Numbered from the stretch's first letter, positions 1-8,607 are shown. The stretch: DNA of 64,000 nucleotides from Streptomyces ortus (GCF_026341275.1 NZ_JAIFZO010000002.1:1066361-1130360), one strand, 5' to 3'. The notes: generated by a model from the sequence alone, not told the origin. Translations and numbers: made by a program.

Positions 1-659
1 CCGGCGACGTCCTCGGCGCGGGTGGCGCCGTCCAGTGCGAGGGCGGTGGCCACGGCGTGCGCGAGGGGGTTCGTCAGGACGCCGTCGACGACGTCGGACC
101 CGTTCATCCGGCGCCGTCCCGCCCAGGGCGCGCGGCGGTAGTACTCCTCGGCGCGGCCCCAGGCCCCGGCCCCGCCGATGCCGTGCACACGGCCGATGGT
201 GCCCTTCGCGATCAGCTCCCGGATCGCGGGAACGGCGTGCGAGCCCATCGACTGGAAGCCGATCTGGCACACCACCCCGGCCGCCGCGACCCCGTCGGCC
301 ATCCGGCGGAACTCGGCGTACGACGGGGCCGGCGGCTTCTCCAGGAGCAGGTGCACGCCCCTGGCGGCGGCCGTCAGCGCCAGGTCGGTGTGGGTGGGGA
401 TGGGCGTGCAGATCACGGCGATCGCGGCACCGGTGGAGTCGAGCAGGGACCCGAAGTCGGGTGACTGCAAAGGGAGTTCACCGGCAACTGGGGTGAAGAA
501 GCCGGCCAGTTCCGCCGGGGTGAGCGGGGTCAGCTCGCAGATCCCCGCGAGCCGCACCACTCCCTTGTCCTGGAGGCGGCGGATGTTCTGCAGATGCCAG
601 CGGCCGTGCCCGCGGGCGCCCGCCAGGACGACGGGAAGAGGTCCCCCGTGGCCGCTCAT
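1..659 (-). CDS. Gfo/Idh/MocA-family NAD(P)-dependent oxidoreductase (3' end off the window)
   Basis: About 219 residues are visible; the gene continues past base 1. The N-terminus has a Rossmann-type opening (LPVVLAGARGHGRWHL). It is followed by the EKPP motif that carries the catalytic-region lysine of this family, and by the GVLTNPLAHAV stretch typical of the middle domain. Such enzymes oxidise or reduce sugars, sugar acids or inositols with NAD(P). The ATG overlaps the stop of the upstream permease (ATGA), so it is the last visible gene of an operon with two sugar ABC permeases and probably acts on the imported sugar. The substrate cannot be read from the sequence. Confidence 0.9.
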   Translation of the reverse strand, partial: MSGHGGPLPVVLAGARGHGRWHLQNIRRLQDKGVVRLAGICELTPLTPAELAGFFTPVAGELPLQSPDFGSLLDSTGAAIAVICTPIPTHTDLALTAAARGVHLLLEKPPAPSYAEFRRMADGVAAAGVVCQIGFQSMGSHAVPAIRELIAKGTIGRVHGIGGAGAWGRAEEYYRRAPWAGRRRMNGSDVVDGVLTNPLAHAVATALALDGATRAEDVA

Positions 660-1561
660 CCCTTCACCGCCCCGGCGCTGAAGCCCGTGATCAGCCACTT
701 CTGGATGAAGGCGAAGACGATCACGACGGGTACGGCCGCGACGATGCCGCCCGCGGCGAGTGCGCCGAGGTCGACGCTGTCGGCGCTCATCAGGCTGTTG
801 AGGCCGACGGGGATCGTCTGCTTCTCCTGGTTGCTGAGGAACATCAGGGCGAACAGGAAGTGGTTCCAGGAGTGCACGAAGGCGAAGGAGCCGACCGCGA
901 TCAGGCCGGGCCGCAGCAGCGGCAGGACCACGACCCGGAAGCCGGTGAAGCGGTTGCAGCCGTCGACCCAGGCGGCCTCTTCGAGGGTGTACGGCACGTT
1001 CCGGATGAAGCCGCTGATCAGGATCATCGACAGCGGCAGCTGGAAGACGGTCTCGGCGATGATGACGCTGCCCAGCGAGTTGATCATCTGCAGTTCGGCG
1101 AAGATCTGGAACAGCGGCACCAGGAGCAGCGCACCCGGCACGAACTGCGAGCAGAGCAGTGCCAGCATGAAGGCGCGCTTGATCCTGAAGTCGAAGCGGG
1201 CCAGGGCGTAGCCGCCGGCCAGGGCGACGAGGGTCGTCATGAAGAGCGTGGCGAGGCCGACGTACACGCTGTTCTCGAAGTACGTGCCGAAGCTGCGGTC
1301 GTTCCACACCTTGTCGAAGTGCTCGAACGTCATCGGCCAGGGCACGAGCGAGGTGGAGCCGGTCGGCCGCAGGGCGAAGAGCAGGATCCAGTAGAAGGGG
1401 ACGAGGGTGAAGACGAGGTAGATGCCGAGCGGGAGGTAGATCTGCCAGCGCGGGGCCTCGTCCCAGGCGCGCCTGCCCTTGCGGGGGCGCTGCGGCGGTT
1501 CGTCGGCCACCGGTGCGGACTGCTCCGCCGGAATGATGGTGTCGATGTCCTTGGTGATCAC
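656..1561 (-). CDS. Carbohydrate ABC transporter permease, MalG/UgpE type
   Basis: This is an inner-membrane permease of about 301 residues with six hydrophobic segments. The EAA loop that docks the ATPase is visible (EEAAWVDGCNRF then LPLLRPG). A soluble N-terminal tail of about 40 residues rich in Pro and Arg precedes the first membrane helix. I chose the GTG start because it overlaps the stop of the first permease (GTGA); a longer open frame exists upstream but is antisense-type shadow. No ATPase gene is present, as is usual for Streptomyces sugar importers that share MsiK. The binding protein is not in the window and may lie beyond base 1. Confidence 0.92.
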   Translation of the reverse strand: MITKDIDTIIPAEQSAPVADEPPQRPRKGRRAWDEAPRWQIYLPLGIYLVFTLVPFYWILLFALRPTGSTSLVPWPMTFEHFDKVWNDRSFGTYFENSVYVGLATLFMTTLVALAGGYALARFDFRIKRAFMLALLCSQFVPGALLLVPLFQIFAELQMINSLGSVIIAETVFQLPLSMILISGFIRNVPYTLEEAAWVDGCNRFTGFRVVVLPLLRPGLIAVGSFAFVHSWNHFLFALMFLSNQEKQTIPVGLNSLMSADSVDLGALAAGGIVAAVPVVIVFAFIQKWLITGFSAGAVKG

Positions 1562-2496
1562 TTGTCCCCACCCACTCCGAACTTGCTCAGCCGCAGATAG
1601 ACCATCGAGCAGAAGAGGAGAATGACGAACGCGACGGTGGTCAGGGCCGAGGCGTAGCCGAAGTTGTGCGCGTCGACGCTGGTGTTGGCGATGTAGAGCG
1701 GCAGTGTCGTCGTCTCCCCCGCGGGTCCGCCGCCGGTGAGGGTGTAGAGCAGGTCGACGTTGTTGAACTCCCACACCGCGCGCAGCAGGGTGGAGAGGAT
1801 GATCGCGTCCTTGAGGTGCGGCAGGGTGATGTGCAGGAACTGCCTGAGGCGGCCGGCGCCGTCGACCTCGGCGGCCTCGTAGAGGTCCTTCGAGACGGAC
1901 TGGAGGTCGGCGAGGATGAGGATGGCGAAGAAGGGGACTCCGCGCCACAGGTCCGCGACCACCGCCGCGGGGAAGACCGTCGAGGTGTCGGAGAGCCAAC
2001 TGGTGCCGTACTCGCCGATGCCCATGTCCGCGAGGTAACGGGTGATGCCCGTCTGGGAGTTGTAGAGCAGGACCCAGATCGCGGAGGTGAGCACGCCGGA
2101 GACGGCCCAGGGTGAGAAGACCATGGCGCGGCCGAGCGAGCGGCCCACGAAGGTCTGGTTGACGATCAGCGCGAGGGCCAGGCCGAACAGCAGCTGGAGT
2201 CCGACCTCCACGACGACCCACTTGGCGCTGAAGACCAGCGTGTCCCAGAACTGCGGGTCCTCGGTGAAGATGCGGGTGAAATTGTCGAAGCCCGCGTAGC
2301 CGTTGCGCCACGGCTTGGTGGGGTTGTAGTGCTGCAGGCTGTAGTAGAAGACGCTGAGCACCGGGTAGGCGATGAAGCCCAGCATCAGCAGTCCCGCCGG
2401 GGCGATCAGCAGATACGGGAGCCTGCGGGGCGTCGCCGAGCCACGGCGCCGCCTCGGTGGCGCGGGCTGCTTCGCCACGGCTGCGGCTTGTGCCAT
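1558..2496 (-). CDS. Carbohydrate ABC transporter permease, MalF/UgpA type
   Basis: About 312 residues. A basic N-terminus (PPRRRRGSATPRR) is followed by six membrane segments. The EAA motif reads YEAAEVDGAGRLRQFLHI, with LPHLKDA after it. It pairs with the next permease, which overlaps it by 4 bases. The ATG was chosen because the conserved family sequence begins just after it; the open frame extends upstream through a 9-bp tandem repeat that is not protein-like. The gene lies 194 bases downstream of the dehydratase. The gap holds the repeat and a LacI-type operator, so this transporter may have its own promoter. Confidence 0.92.
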   Translation of the reverse strand: MAQAAAVAKQPAPPRRRRGSATPRRLPYLLIAPAGLLMLGFIAYPVLSVFYYSLQHYNPTKPWRNGYAGFDNFTRIFTEDPQFWDTLVFSAKWVVVEVGLQLLFGLALALIVNQTFVGRSLGRAMVFSPWAVSGVLTSAIWVLLYNSQTGITRYLADMGIGEYGTSWLSDTSTVFPAAVVADLWRGVPFFAILILADLQSVSKDLYEAAEVDGAGRLRQFLHITLPHLKDAIILSTLLRAVWEFNNVDLLYTLTGGGPAGETTTLPLYIANTSVDAHNFGYASALTTVAFVILLFCSMVYLRLSKFGVGGDK

Positions 2497-2521
2497 GACT
2501 GTTCTCCGTTCTCGGGTGTGC

Positions 2522-2601
2522 GGGTCGAGCCGGTGGTACGGGCGAACCGGTCGTACGGGTCGTACGGGTCGTACGGGTCGTACGGGTCGAGCCGGTGGTA
2601 C
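2522..2601. repeat. Four 9-bp tandem repeats flanked by 18-bp direct repeats
   Basis: Four perfect copies of TCGTACGGG run from 2551 to 2586. They are flanked by two copies of an 18-bp direct repeat (GGGTCGAGCCGGTGGTAC) at 2522-2539 and 2584-2601. The array sits 55-90 bases upstream of the first permease start, in its 5' leader. Copy number in such arrays often varies between strains. Confidence 0.85.
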
Positions 2602-2616
2602 AGGCGCGCGATCTTG

Positions 2617-2635
2617 ATGGCAAGCGCTTTCACGT
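2617..2635. promoter_or_regulatory. LacI-family operator-like palindrome
   Basis: Read on the minus strand the site is TGAAAGCGCTTGCCA, centred on the palindrome AAGCGCTT. This matches the usual LacI/GalR-family sugar-repressor operator shape. It lies about 125 bases upstream of the first permease. No LacI-family gene is in this part of the window, so the regulator would be encoded elsewhere or left of base 1. Confidence 0.55.
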
Positions 2636-2690
2636 ACGGTGTGCGGAAGCCGGACCGCCGGGGTGGGAAGGCGGTCCCGGGTGGTACGGG

Positions 2691-4454
2691 TCAGCCCGCG
2701 TACGGGTCCGGCACCTTGCCCGGCCGGGCCAGGAAGGCGAAGTCGCAGCCGGTGTCGGCCTGGGTGATCTGGTCGTTGTAGAGCGCGCCGTAGCCCCGCT
2801 CGAAGCGCTCGGGCGGTGCGGTCCACCGCTCCCGACGCCGCTCCAACTCCTCGTCGGTCACGTTGAGTCGCAGCGAACGCGCGTCGACGTCGAGCGTGAT
2901 GCTGTCGCCGGTGCGGACCAGGGCGAGCGGCCCGCCGATGTACGACTCCGGCGCCACGTGCAGCACACAGGCGCCGTAACTCGTGCCGCTCATCCGGGCG
3001 TCGGAGATCCGCACCATGTCCCGTACGCCCTGCTTCAGCAGATGGTCGGGGATCGGCAGCATCCCGTACTCGGGCATGCCGGGGCCGCCCTTGGGTCCCG
3101 CGTTGCGCAGCACCAGCACGGTGTCGGCGGTGATGCCCAGCTCCGGGTCGTTGATGGTGCGCTGCATGGTCCGGTAGTCGTCGAAGACGACCGCGGGACC
3201 GGTGTGCTTGAGCAGGCGCGGCTCGGCGGAGATGTGCTTGATGACCGCGCCGTCGGGGCAGAGGTTGCCGCGCAGCACGGCGACGCCTCCCTCGGCGGCG
3301 ACGGGGTTCTCACGGGTGCGGATGACCTCGTCGTTGTGCACCTGCGCCGGAGCGAGCTGTTCGCGCAGGCTGTCGTGCGAGACGGTCGGCCGGTCCAGGT
3401 GCAGCAGATCGGTGATCCGCGACAGGAACCCGGGCAGCCCGCCGGCGAAGTGGAAGTCCTCCATGAGGTACCGCTGCCCGCCGGGCCGTACGTTCGCGAG
3501 GACCGGCACCTTACGGGCGATGCGGTCGAAGTCGTCGAGGGTGAGCCGGGCTCCGGCGCGTCCCGCCATGGCGATGAGGTGGATCACCGCGTTGGTGGAG
3601 CCACCGAGTCCGAGCACGGTCGTCACCGCGTCCTCGAAGGCCTGCTGGGTGAGGATGTCGGACAACGTGCGGCCCTTGTGGACCAGTTCAACGATCCTGA
3701 GCCCCGAGGCGGCGGCCATCCGATCGTGGCCGGAGTCGACCGCGGGGATGCTGGAGGCGCCGGGCACGGTGACCCCGAGTGCCTCGGCGGCGGCGGTGAG
3801 CGTGGACGCCGTACCCATGGTCATGCAGTGCCCCGGCGAGCGCGCCAGACCGCTCTCCAGTTCGGTCATCTCGCAGTCGCCGATGAGCCCGGCGCGCTTG
3901 TCGTCCCAGTACTTCCACATGTCGGTGCCGGAGCCGAGGACCTCGTTGCGCCAGTGGCCGGGCAGCATGGGCCCCGCGGGCACGAACACGGTCGGCAGGT
4001 CGACGGACGCGGCGCCCATCAGCAGGGCGGGCGTCGACTTGTCGCAGCCGCCCATCAGGACGGCCCCGTCGACCGGGTACGACCGCAGCAGTTCCTCGGT
4101 CTCCATCGCGAGCATGTTGCGGTAGAGCATCGGGGTGGGCTTCTGGAAGGTCTCGCTGAGTGTCGACACCGGGAATTCGAGGGGGAAGCCGCCGGCCTGC
4201 CACACACCCCGCTTGACCGCCTGGGCACGGTCGCGCAGGTGGACGTGGCAGGGGTTGATGTCGGACCAGGTGTTCAGGATCGCGATGACCGGCTTGCCGA
4301 GGTGCTCCTCGGGGAGGTAGCCGAGCTGACGGGTGCGGGCGCGGTGGCTGAAGGAGCGCAGGCCCTCCGTGCCGTACCACTGGTGGCTGCGCAACTGCCG
4401 CTCCTCAGCCGGGACTTCACCGGCTTCGGGCGTCGTCGGGCTGATGTCTGTCAT
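2691..4454 (-). CDS. IlvD/Edd-family sugar-acid dehydratase (arabinonate/xylonate dehydratase-like)
   Basis: Predicted Fe-S dehydratase of 587 residues, the usual length of the sugar-acid branch of the IlvD/Edd family. Cluster-ligand cysteines are visible at about C69 (SDINPCH), C137 (MGGCDKST) and C210 (SPGHCMTMG). Family members remove water from aldonates (arabinonate, xylonate, gluconate) or from dihydroxy acids. The pairing with a DapA-family protein and a GntR regulator favours a sugar acid over branched-chain amino acid synthesis. The ATG overlaps the stop of the DapA-like gene (ATGA); a longer frame to 4541 has no conserved sequence. The exact substrate is inferred, not shown. Confidence 0.9.
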   Translation of the reverse strand: MTDISPTTPEAGEVPAEERQLRSHQWYGTEGLRSFSHRARTRQLGYLPEEHLGKPVIAILNTWSDINPCHVHLRDRAQAVKRGVWQAGGFPLEFPVSTLSETFQKPTPMLYRNMLAMETEELLRSYPVDGAVLMGGCDKSTPALLMGAASVDLPTVFVPAGPMLPGHWRNEVLGSGTDMWKYWDDKRAGLIGDCEMTELESGLARSPGHCMTMGTASTLTAAAEALGVTVPGASSIPAVDSGHDRMAAASGLRIVELVHKGRTLSDILTQQAFEDAVTTVLGLGGSTNAVIHLIAMAGRAGARLTLDDFDRIARKVPVLANVRPGGQRYLMEDFHFAGGLPGFLSRITDLLHLDRPTVSHDSLREQLAPAQVHNDEVIRTRENPVAAEGGVAVLRGNLCPDGAVIKHISAEPRLLKHTGPAVVFDDYRTMQRTINDPELGITADTVLVLRNAGPKGGPGMPEYGMLPIPDHLLKQGVRDMVRISDARMSGTSYGACVLHVAPESYIGGPLALVRTGDSITLDVDARSLRLNVTDEELERRRERWTAPPERFERGYGALYNDQITQADTGCDFAFLARPGKVPDPYAG

Positions 4455-5368
4455 ATGGACCACCCCCCGGCGATGGCGGCGACCTCGGCCCGTTCGGACT
4501 CGGGGAGCTGCCTGCTCGGCGGGCGGACGTCCCGGCGGCACAGGCCGAGCGAGGCCAGGGCCTCCTTCACGACTGTCACGTTGTTGGCGGAGCCGTTGGC
4601 CCCGCGCAGTTCCTCGAAGCGGCGGATCTGCTCCCAGACCTTCATCGCGCCCGCGTAGTCACCGGAGCGCAGCGCCTCGATCATGTTCAGCGAGACGGCC
4701 GGGGCGACGTTCACGAGCCCCGACGTGAAGCCCGTGGCACCCGCCGAGAAGTACGAGGGCGCGTACGGCTCCGCGAGCCCGGCCACCCACACGAAGCGTT
4801 CGAGCCCCGCGTCCCGGGCGAACGCGGCGAAGCGGGCCGCGTCCGGCACGGCGTACTTCACGCCGATCACGTTCGGGCAGGCGTCGGCCAGTTCGGCGAG
4901 CCGGGCGCCGGCGAGCACCGGGTTGCGGATGTAGGGGACGACGCCCAGTTCGGGGACGGCCGCCGCGATCTCCCGGTGGTAGTCGACCCAGCCGTCCTCC
5001 GACACGTACGGGTGCACGGGCTGATGGACCATCACCATCTCGGCCCCGAGCCCGCGGGCGTGGCGGGCGGAGGCGACGGCGGTCGGCAGGTCGTGCCCGA
5101 CTCCGACCAGGACGGCGGCCCGGCCCCGCGCCTCGTCGACGGTCAGCTCCGTGACCAGGCGGCGCTCCTCGGGGCTGAGGGCGTAGAACTCGCCGGTGTT
5201 GCCGTTCGGGGTGACGATCCGGACGCCGGCGTCGAACGTCCGGCGCAGCAGCGCGCGGTGCACGTCCTGGTCGATGGAGCCGTCCTCGGCGAAGGGGGTC
5301 ACGGGGATCGCCACCACGTCGGCGAGGGCGGCCCGCTGGGCCTCGAACGTGGTCGTGGTCGCGGTCAT
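4451..5368 (-). CDS. DapA-family (DHDPS/NAL) aldolase or keto-deoxy acid dehydratase
   Basis: A 305-residue TIM-barrel of the dihydrodipicolinate synthase/N-acetylneuraminate lyase family. The Schiff-base lysine is K171 (NVIGVKYAV) and the conserved tyrosine is Y146 (VVPYIRNP). The phosphate-side loop reads NGNTGEFYAL rather than the GTTGES of true DapA, so lysine biosynthesis is unlikely; a separate dapA lies at 30.5 kb. Together with the IlvD-type dehydratase it probably acts on a 2-keto-3-deoxy sugar acid, as dehydratase or aldolase. It overlaps both neighbours by ATGA, so it is translationally coupled within a regulator-DapA-IlvD operon. Confidence 0.9.
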   Translation of the reverse strand: MTATTTTFEAQRAALADVVAIPVTPFAEDGSIDQDVHRALLRRTFDAGVRIVTPNGNTGEFYALSPEERRLVTELTVDEARGRAAVLVGVGHDLPTAVASARHARGLGAEMVMVHQPVHPYVSEDGWVDYHREIAAAVPELGVVPYIRNPVLAGARLAELADACPNVIGVKYAVPDAARFAAFARDAGLERFVWVAGLAEPYAPSYFSAGATGFTSGLVNVAPAVSLNMIEALRSGDYAGAMKVWEQIRRFEELRGANGSANNVTVVKEALASLGLCRRDVRPPSRQLPESERAEVAAIAGGWSI

Positions 5369-6021
5369 TCCTGCTCGTCCTTTCCCTGGGCCTCGGGGAA
5401 GGCCCGTCGCACGAACGAGGCGATGTGCGCGTGCAGGGCGCGCGCCGCGCCGTCCGAGTCGCCGTCGAGGGCGAGCCGCAGGATCTCCCGGTGCTCGGCG
5501 GCCTCGCGCTCCCAGGACGGGTCGGCGGCCCAGGCGACCGCCGAGACCAGGGCGGCCTGGTCCCGGACCTCGTCGAGCATCCGGCCGAGCAGCGGGTTGC
5601 CGCAGCGGACGTACAGGGAGCGGTGGAACTCGCGGTTGGCGAGGGACCGCTGGGCGGTGTCGGTGGCGGCGTCGGCGCGCTCCAGCGCCTCACGCGCCGT
5701 GTCGAGGGAGGTGCCGCGCAGGACGGAGCGCCGCAGGGCCTCCGGTTCGAGCAGCAGCCGCACGTCGTACACCTCGCGCGCCATGTCCGCGTCCACCATG
5801 CGCACCGTGGCGCCCTTGAACTGGTTCATCACGACGAGCCCGGTACCGGCCAGGGTCTTGAGCGCCTCGCGCACCGGGGTCTTGGACACCCCGAACTGTG
5901 CGGCGAGCTCGGTCTCAACCAGGGCCTGTCCCGGGGTCAACTGCCCGGTGAGGATGCGGTGTTTGATCCCCTCCTGCACGAACTGCGTGCGGGAGGGGAT
6001 CGGCGTGGGCACAGAGGTCAT
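5365..6021 (-). CDS. GntR-family transcriptional regulator, FadR/FCD subfamily
   Basis: About 218 residues. The N-terminal winged helix-turn-helix carries the family signature (LVETELAAQFGVSKTPVREAL). The C-terminal all-alpha FCD ligand domain follows, with metal-type residues in ANREFHRSLY and AAEHREIL. FCD regulators usually repress catabolic operons and release on binding a carboxylic-acid metabolite. I chose the ATG at 6021 because GAGAGG stands in front of it; an in-frame ATG at 6051 lacks this. The stop overlaps the DapA-like start, so the regulator is cotranscribed with the pathway it probably controls. Confidence 0.92.
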   Translation of the reverse strand: MTSVPTPIPSRTQFVQEGIKHRILTGQLTPGQALVETELAAQFGVSKTPVREALKTLAGTGLVVMNQFKGATVRMVDADMAREVYDVRLLLEPEALRRSVLRGTSLDTAREALERADAATDTAQRSLANREFHRSLYVRCGNPLLGRMLDEVRDQAALVSAVAWAADPSWEREAAEHREILRLALDGDSDGAARALHAHIASFVRRAFPEAQGKDEQE

Positions 6022-6103
6022 GCTCGCCTCTCGGTGGCGCGGAGCCCTCATCGGGGATCGAGGGATCGCGTATCTGATCTTCTGTATCGCGTCTCATATA
6101 TGA

Positions 6104-6116
6104 CGTACGAAGTACG
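6104..6116. promoter_or_regulatory. Perfect inverted repeat upstream of the GntR gene
   Basis: CGTAC-GAA-GTACG is a perfect 5-3-5 palindrome 83 bases upstream of the GntR start. It lies in a locally AT-rich stretch (TATCTGATCTTCTGTATCGCG nearby) that looks like a promoter. Size and position suit an operator for the GntR-family protein, but this is inference. Confidence 0.45.
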
Positions 6117-6232
6117 ACGCGATGAAGCTAGAAGCGCCTCCGTGTTTCGTCAATGCTTCCGACAAAAGAAGTTGCCGTCGGGGTCCGGTGGCCGCTCCTC
6201 GACCGCGGGTTCTGGTGCTCGGAGTGGAGCCG

Positions 6233-6690
6233 CGAAGCACGCACGTCGACCTGTCCCACCTCGCGGAGGAGGCCGTCGAAACGCTCCTGCCCCTCGCGGA
6301 GAAGCGGGGCGTCGCCCTGGAGACCGGCGGAGACCTCACCCCCACCGAGGATCGCGCGCGCTCCTCCTGCAGCCGACCACCAACCTCGTCCAGAACGCGA
6401 TCGTCCACAATCTGCCCGGTCCGGGCAGGGTGTGGATGCGGACCGACGTCCGGCCCGGCGGGGTGGTGCCCACGGTGGAGAACACCGGCGAGAAGATCTC
6501 GCCGGAGCAGGCCTCGGCCCTCACCGAGCCGTTCCGGCGCGGCGCCGAGCGCGTCCACACCGACCACGGAGGCGTCGGCCTCGGCCTGGCGATCGTCAGG
6601 ACCATCGCCCGGGCGCACGACGGCACGCTCACCCTCACCCCGCGCCCCGCCGGCGGGCTGCGCGTCACGGTGGAACCGCCCGGAGTCTGA
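6233..6690 (+). pseudogene. Sensor histidine kinase remnant (ATPase domain only, frameshifted)
   Basis: Only the C-terminal HATPase part of a CutS/VanS-like sensor kinase remains. The first part (HVDLSHLAEEAVETLLPLAEK) is in one frame. The second part (TTNLVQNAIVHN, the N box; VENTGEKISP, the G1 box; HGGVGLGLAIV, the G2 box) is in another. The frames separate at the CG run near 6354-6361, where one extra CG dinucleotide explains the shift exactly. The sensor, HAMP and phospho-acceptor histidine regions are absent, and no response regulator adjoins. I consider it non-functional. Confidence 0.8.
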
Positions 6691-6724
6691 GATCCCCTCG
6701 GAGCCCGGGTCGTCCCCGGTCGGA

Positions 6725-7336
6725 TCAGCGCTCCCCGGCGGCCCGCCACCCCGGGTCCCGCCCGCTCAGCCCGATCACCCGGTCCAGCAGGGGCGCCCTC
6801 TCGGGGACGGCCACCACCGGGCCGAAGATGCTGCCGCGCGACGGGTCGTCGACGGACGCGGCCAGCATCCCGTACGCCACCCGCAGGGCCGCCTCGTCGG
6901 GCACGTACTCCTGTCCCGTGGCGCGGGCCAGATCCCAGCCGTGCACGACGAGTTCGTCGGCGGCGACGATGCCCGCGATCTCGCCGGGCAGGTCCACCCC
7001 GCCCGCCCGCGTCTGGCCCGTCCACGCGGCCGGGTCGCGCCAGGCCTCGGCCAACTCGACCAGCAGCTTGGGCAGTTCGCCGCGCCAGCCGGGCGTCACG
7101 TCGGGCAGGGCGGCGGTGGGCGCGGTGTCCGTCGTGGCCCCGAGATCCTTGCGCCCGGCGTCCCGGAAGGCCGCGGCGAGGCCGGTCAGATGCCCGACCA
7201 GATGGCGTACCGCGTAGTCCGGACACGGCGTCGCGTCCTCCAGCTGGTCCTCGCGCACCGCGTCCGCGACGCGCGCCACGATCAGGGCCTGCGGACCCAG
7301 GTCAAGGGTGCTCGCGGTGCTCTCGCCGTCGCCCAT
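6725..7336 (-). CDS. TIGR03086-type DinB/mycothiol-dependent metalloprotein
   Basis: A 203-residue protein of the actinobacterial family related to mycothiol-dependent maleylpyruvate isomerase. Histidines expected to bind the metal are visible in VRHLVGHLTGL and ELVVHGWDLA. The start (MGDGESTASTLDLGPQA) and the CPDYAVRHL segment are typical of the TIGR03086 group. Members are thought to be metal-dependent, mycothiol-linked enzymes, but most have no assigned reaction. The gene stands alone, facing away from the quinone oxidoreductase. Confidence 0.8.
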   Translation of the reverse strand: MGDGESTASTLDLGPQALIVARVADAVREDQLEDATPCPDYAVRHLVGHLTGLAAAFRDAGRKDLGATTDTAPTAALPDVTPGWRGELPKLLVELAEAWRDPAAWTGQTRAGGVDLPGEIAGIVAADELVVHGWDLARATGQEYVPDEAALRVAYGMLAASVDDPSRGSIFGPVVAVPERAPLLDRVIGLSGRDPGWRAAGER

Positions 7337-7358
7337 GGTGGGCTCCTCTCGTCACAAG

Positions 7359-7403
7359 GTCGTCAGGGGGTCGTCCAGGGGTCATCCGGGAGTCGTCAGG
7401 GGG
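7359..7403. repeat. Degenerate 11-12 bp tandem repeat
   Basis: Four imperfect units of the form GTCGTCAGGGG / GTCGTCCAGGG / GTCATCCGGGA / GTCGTCAGGGG lie just upstream of the TIGR03086 gene. I know of no function for it. Confidence 0.6.
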
Positions 7404-7539
7404 TAGACCGTCGGCCGTACGAAAACTCATCGCTTCTCCTCCCACGATCGTGCTCAGGAATCTGGCCAGGCGTTCGAACCGCCGGAATGCTCGGGCCTAC
7501 AAGATTCCCGGCGCCGGGGACCACGAGGGGAGCCACGCC

Positions 7540-8517
7540 ATGAAGGCGATCGTCCAGGATGCCTACGGATCGGCGGACCTGCTGGAACTGCGGGACATCG
7601 AGCGTCCGGTCCCCCGCGACGACGAGGTACTGGTCGAGATCCGCGCGGCCGGTCTCGGCCCCGAGGTGTGGCACCTCATGACGGGCCGCCCGCTGGTGGC
7701 GCGCGCCGTCCTCGGGCTCCGCAGGCCCAAGAACCCGGTACGGGGCTGGGACGGCGCCGGACGGGTCGAGGCCGTCGGGGCCGAGGTGACCGACTTCAAG
7801 CCGGGCGACGAGGTCTTCGGCAACTGCGAGGGTTCGTTCGCCGAGTTCGCGTGCGCCAAGGCCGCCAAACTCGCCCTCAAACCGGTCAACCTGACCTTCG
7901 AGCAGGCCGCCGCCCTTCCGGTGTCGGCGGCGACCGCCCTCCAGGCCCTGAGCGGCCCGGCCCGCCCGAAGCCGGGCGGCCGGGTCCTCGTCATCGGCGC
8001 CTCCGGCGGTGTGGGCTGCTACGCCGTCCAGCTCGCCGCCCTGTACGGGGCCGAGGTCACCGGTGTGTGCGGCCCCGGCGGCGCGGACTTCGTGCGGGCC
8101 CTTGGTGCCGCGCACGTCATCGACTACACCACCGGGGACATCACCGGCGGCCCGCACCCGCACCGCTACGACGTCGTCGTCGACAACGCGGGACAGCGCC
8201 CCCTGTCCGTACTGCGCCGCGTCCTGGCGCCGCGCGGCACCCTGGTGATCGTCGGCGGCGAGGGCGGCACCGCGCTGTTCGGCGGGCTGAGCCGCGGGCT
8301 GCGGGCGGTCCTGCTCTCGCCGTTCGCCAGGCAGAACCTGCGCAACCTCGTCGCCGTCATCCGCCGCGAGGACCTGCTGACCCTCAAGGACCTCGCCGAG
8401 AACGGCAAGCTCGTCCCGCCCGTCGACCGCACGTACCCCCTCGCCGAGACCGCCGAGGCCGTCCGCCACTTGGAGAAGGGCCACCCGCGCGGCAAACTCG
8501 TCATCACCGTCCCTTAG
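7540..8517 (+). CDS. Zn-independent NAD(P)-dependent quinone oxidoreductase-like MDR protein
   Basis: 325 residues of the medium-chain dehydrogenase/reductase superfamily. The GroES-like N-terminal domain lacks the zinc cysteines. The nucleotide-binding loop is seen in VLVIGASGGVGCYAVQLA. It closely fits the quinone oxidoreductase/QOR-like branch, which reduces quinones or activated enones with NADPH. GAGGGG stands 9 bases before the ATG. It is a single gene followed after 90 bases by an MFS gene on the same strand, with no evident pathway link. Confidence 0.88.
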   Translation: MKAIVQDAYGSADLLELRDIERPVPRDDEVLVEIRAAGLGPEVWHLMTGRPLVARAVLGLRRPKNPVRGWDGAGRVEAVGAEVTDFKPGDEVFGNCEGSFAEFACAKAAKLALKPVNLTFEQAAALPVSAATALQALSGPARPKPGGRVLVIGASGGVGCYAVQLAALYGAEVTGVCGPGGADFVRALGAAHVIDYTTGDITGGPHPHRYDVVVDNAGQRPLSVLRRVLAPRGTLVIVGGEGGTALFGGLSRGLRAVLLSPFARQNLRNLVAVIRREDLLTLKDLAENGKLVPPVDRTYPLAETAEAVRHLEKGHPRGKLVITVP

Positions 8518-8607
8518 GGGACGACGCCGCGGCGCCCCTGCCGCGTACCCCGTCCAAGGCACCTGCCCGATCCCCGCCCCCGGGCCTTAGCCCCACGATC
8601 AGCAGGC

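Noticed and set aside
2595..4658. 687-codon open frame opposite the IlvD-type dehydratase
   Set aside because: It is an antisense shadow caused by GC-rich third positions; low-complexity Gly/Arg/Val composition and no family motif.
4451..5368. Second dapA for lysine synthesis
   Set aside because: The phosphate-side GTTGES motif is replaced by NGNTGEF and the context is sugar-acid catabolism; the gene at 30.5 kb fits dapA.
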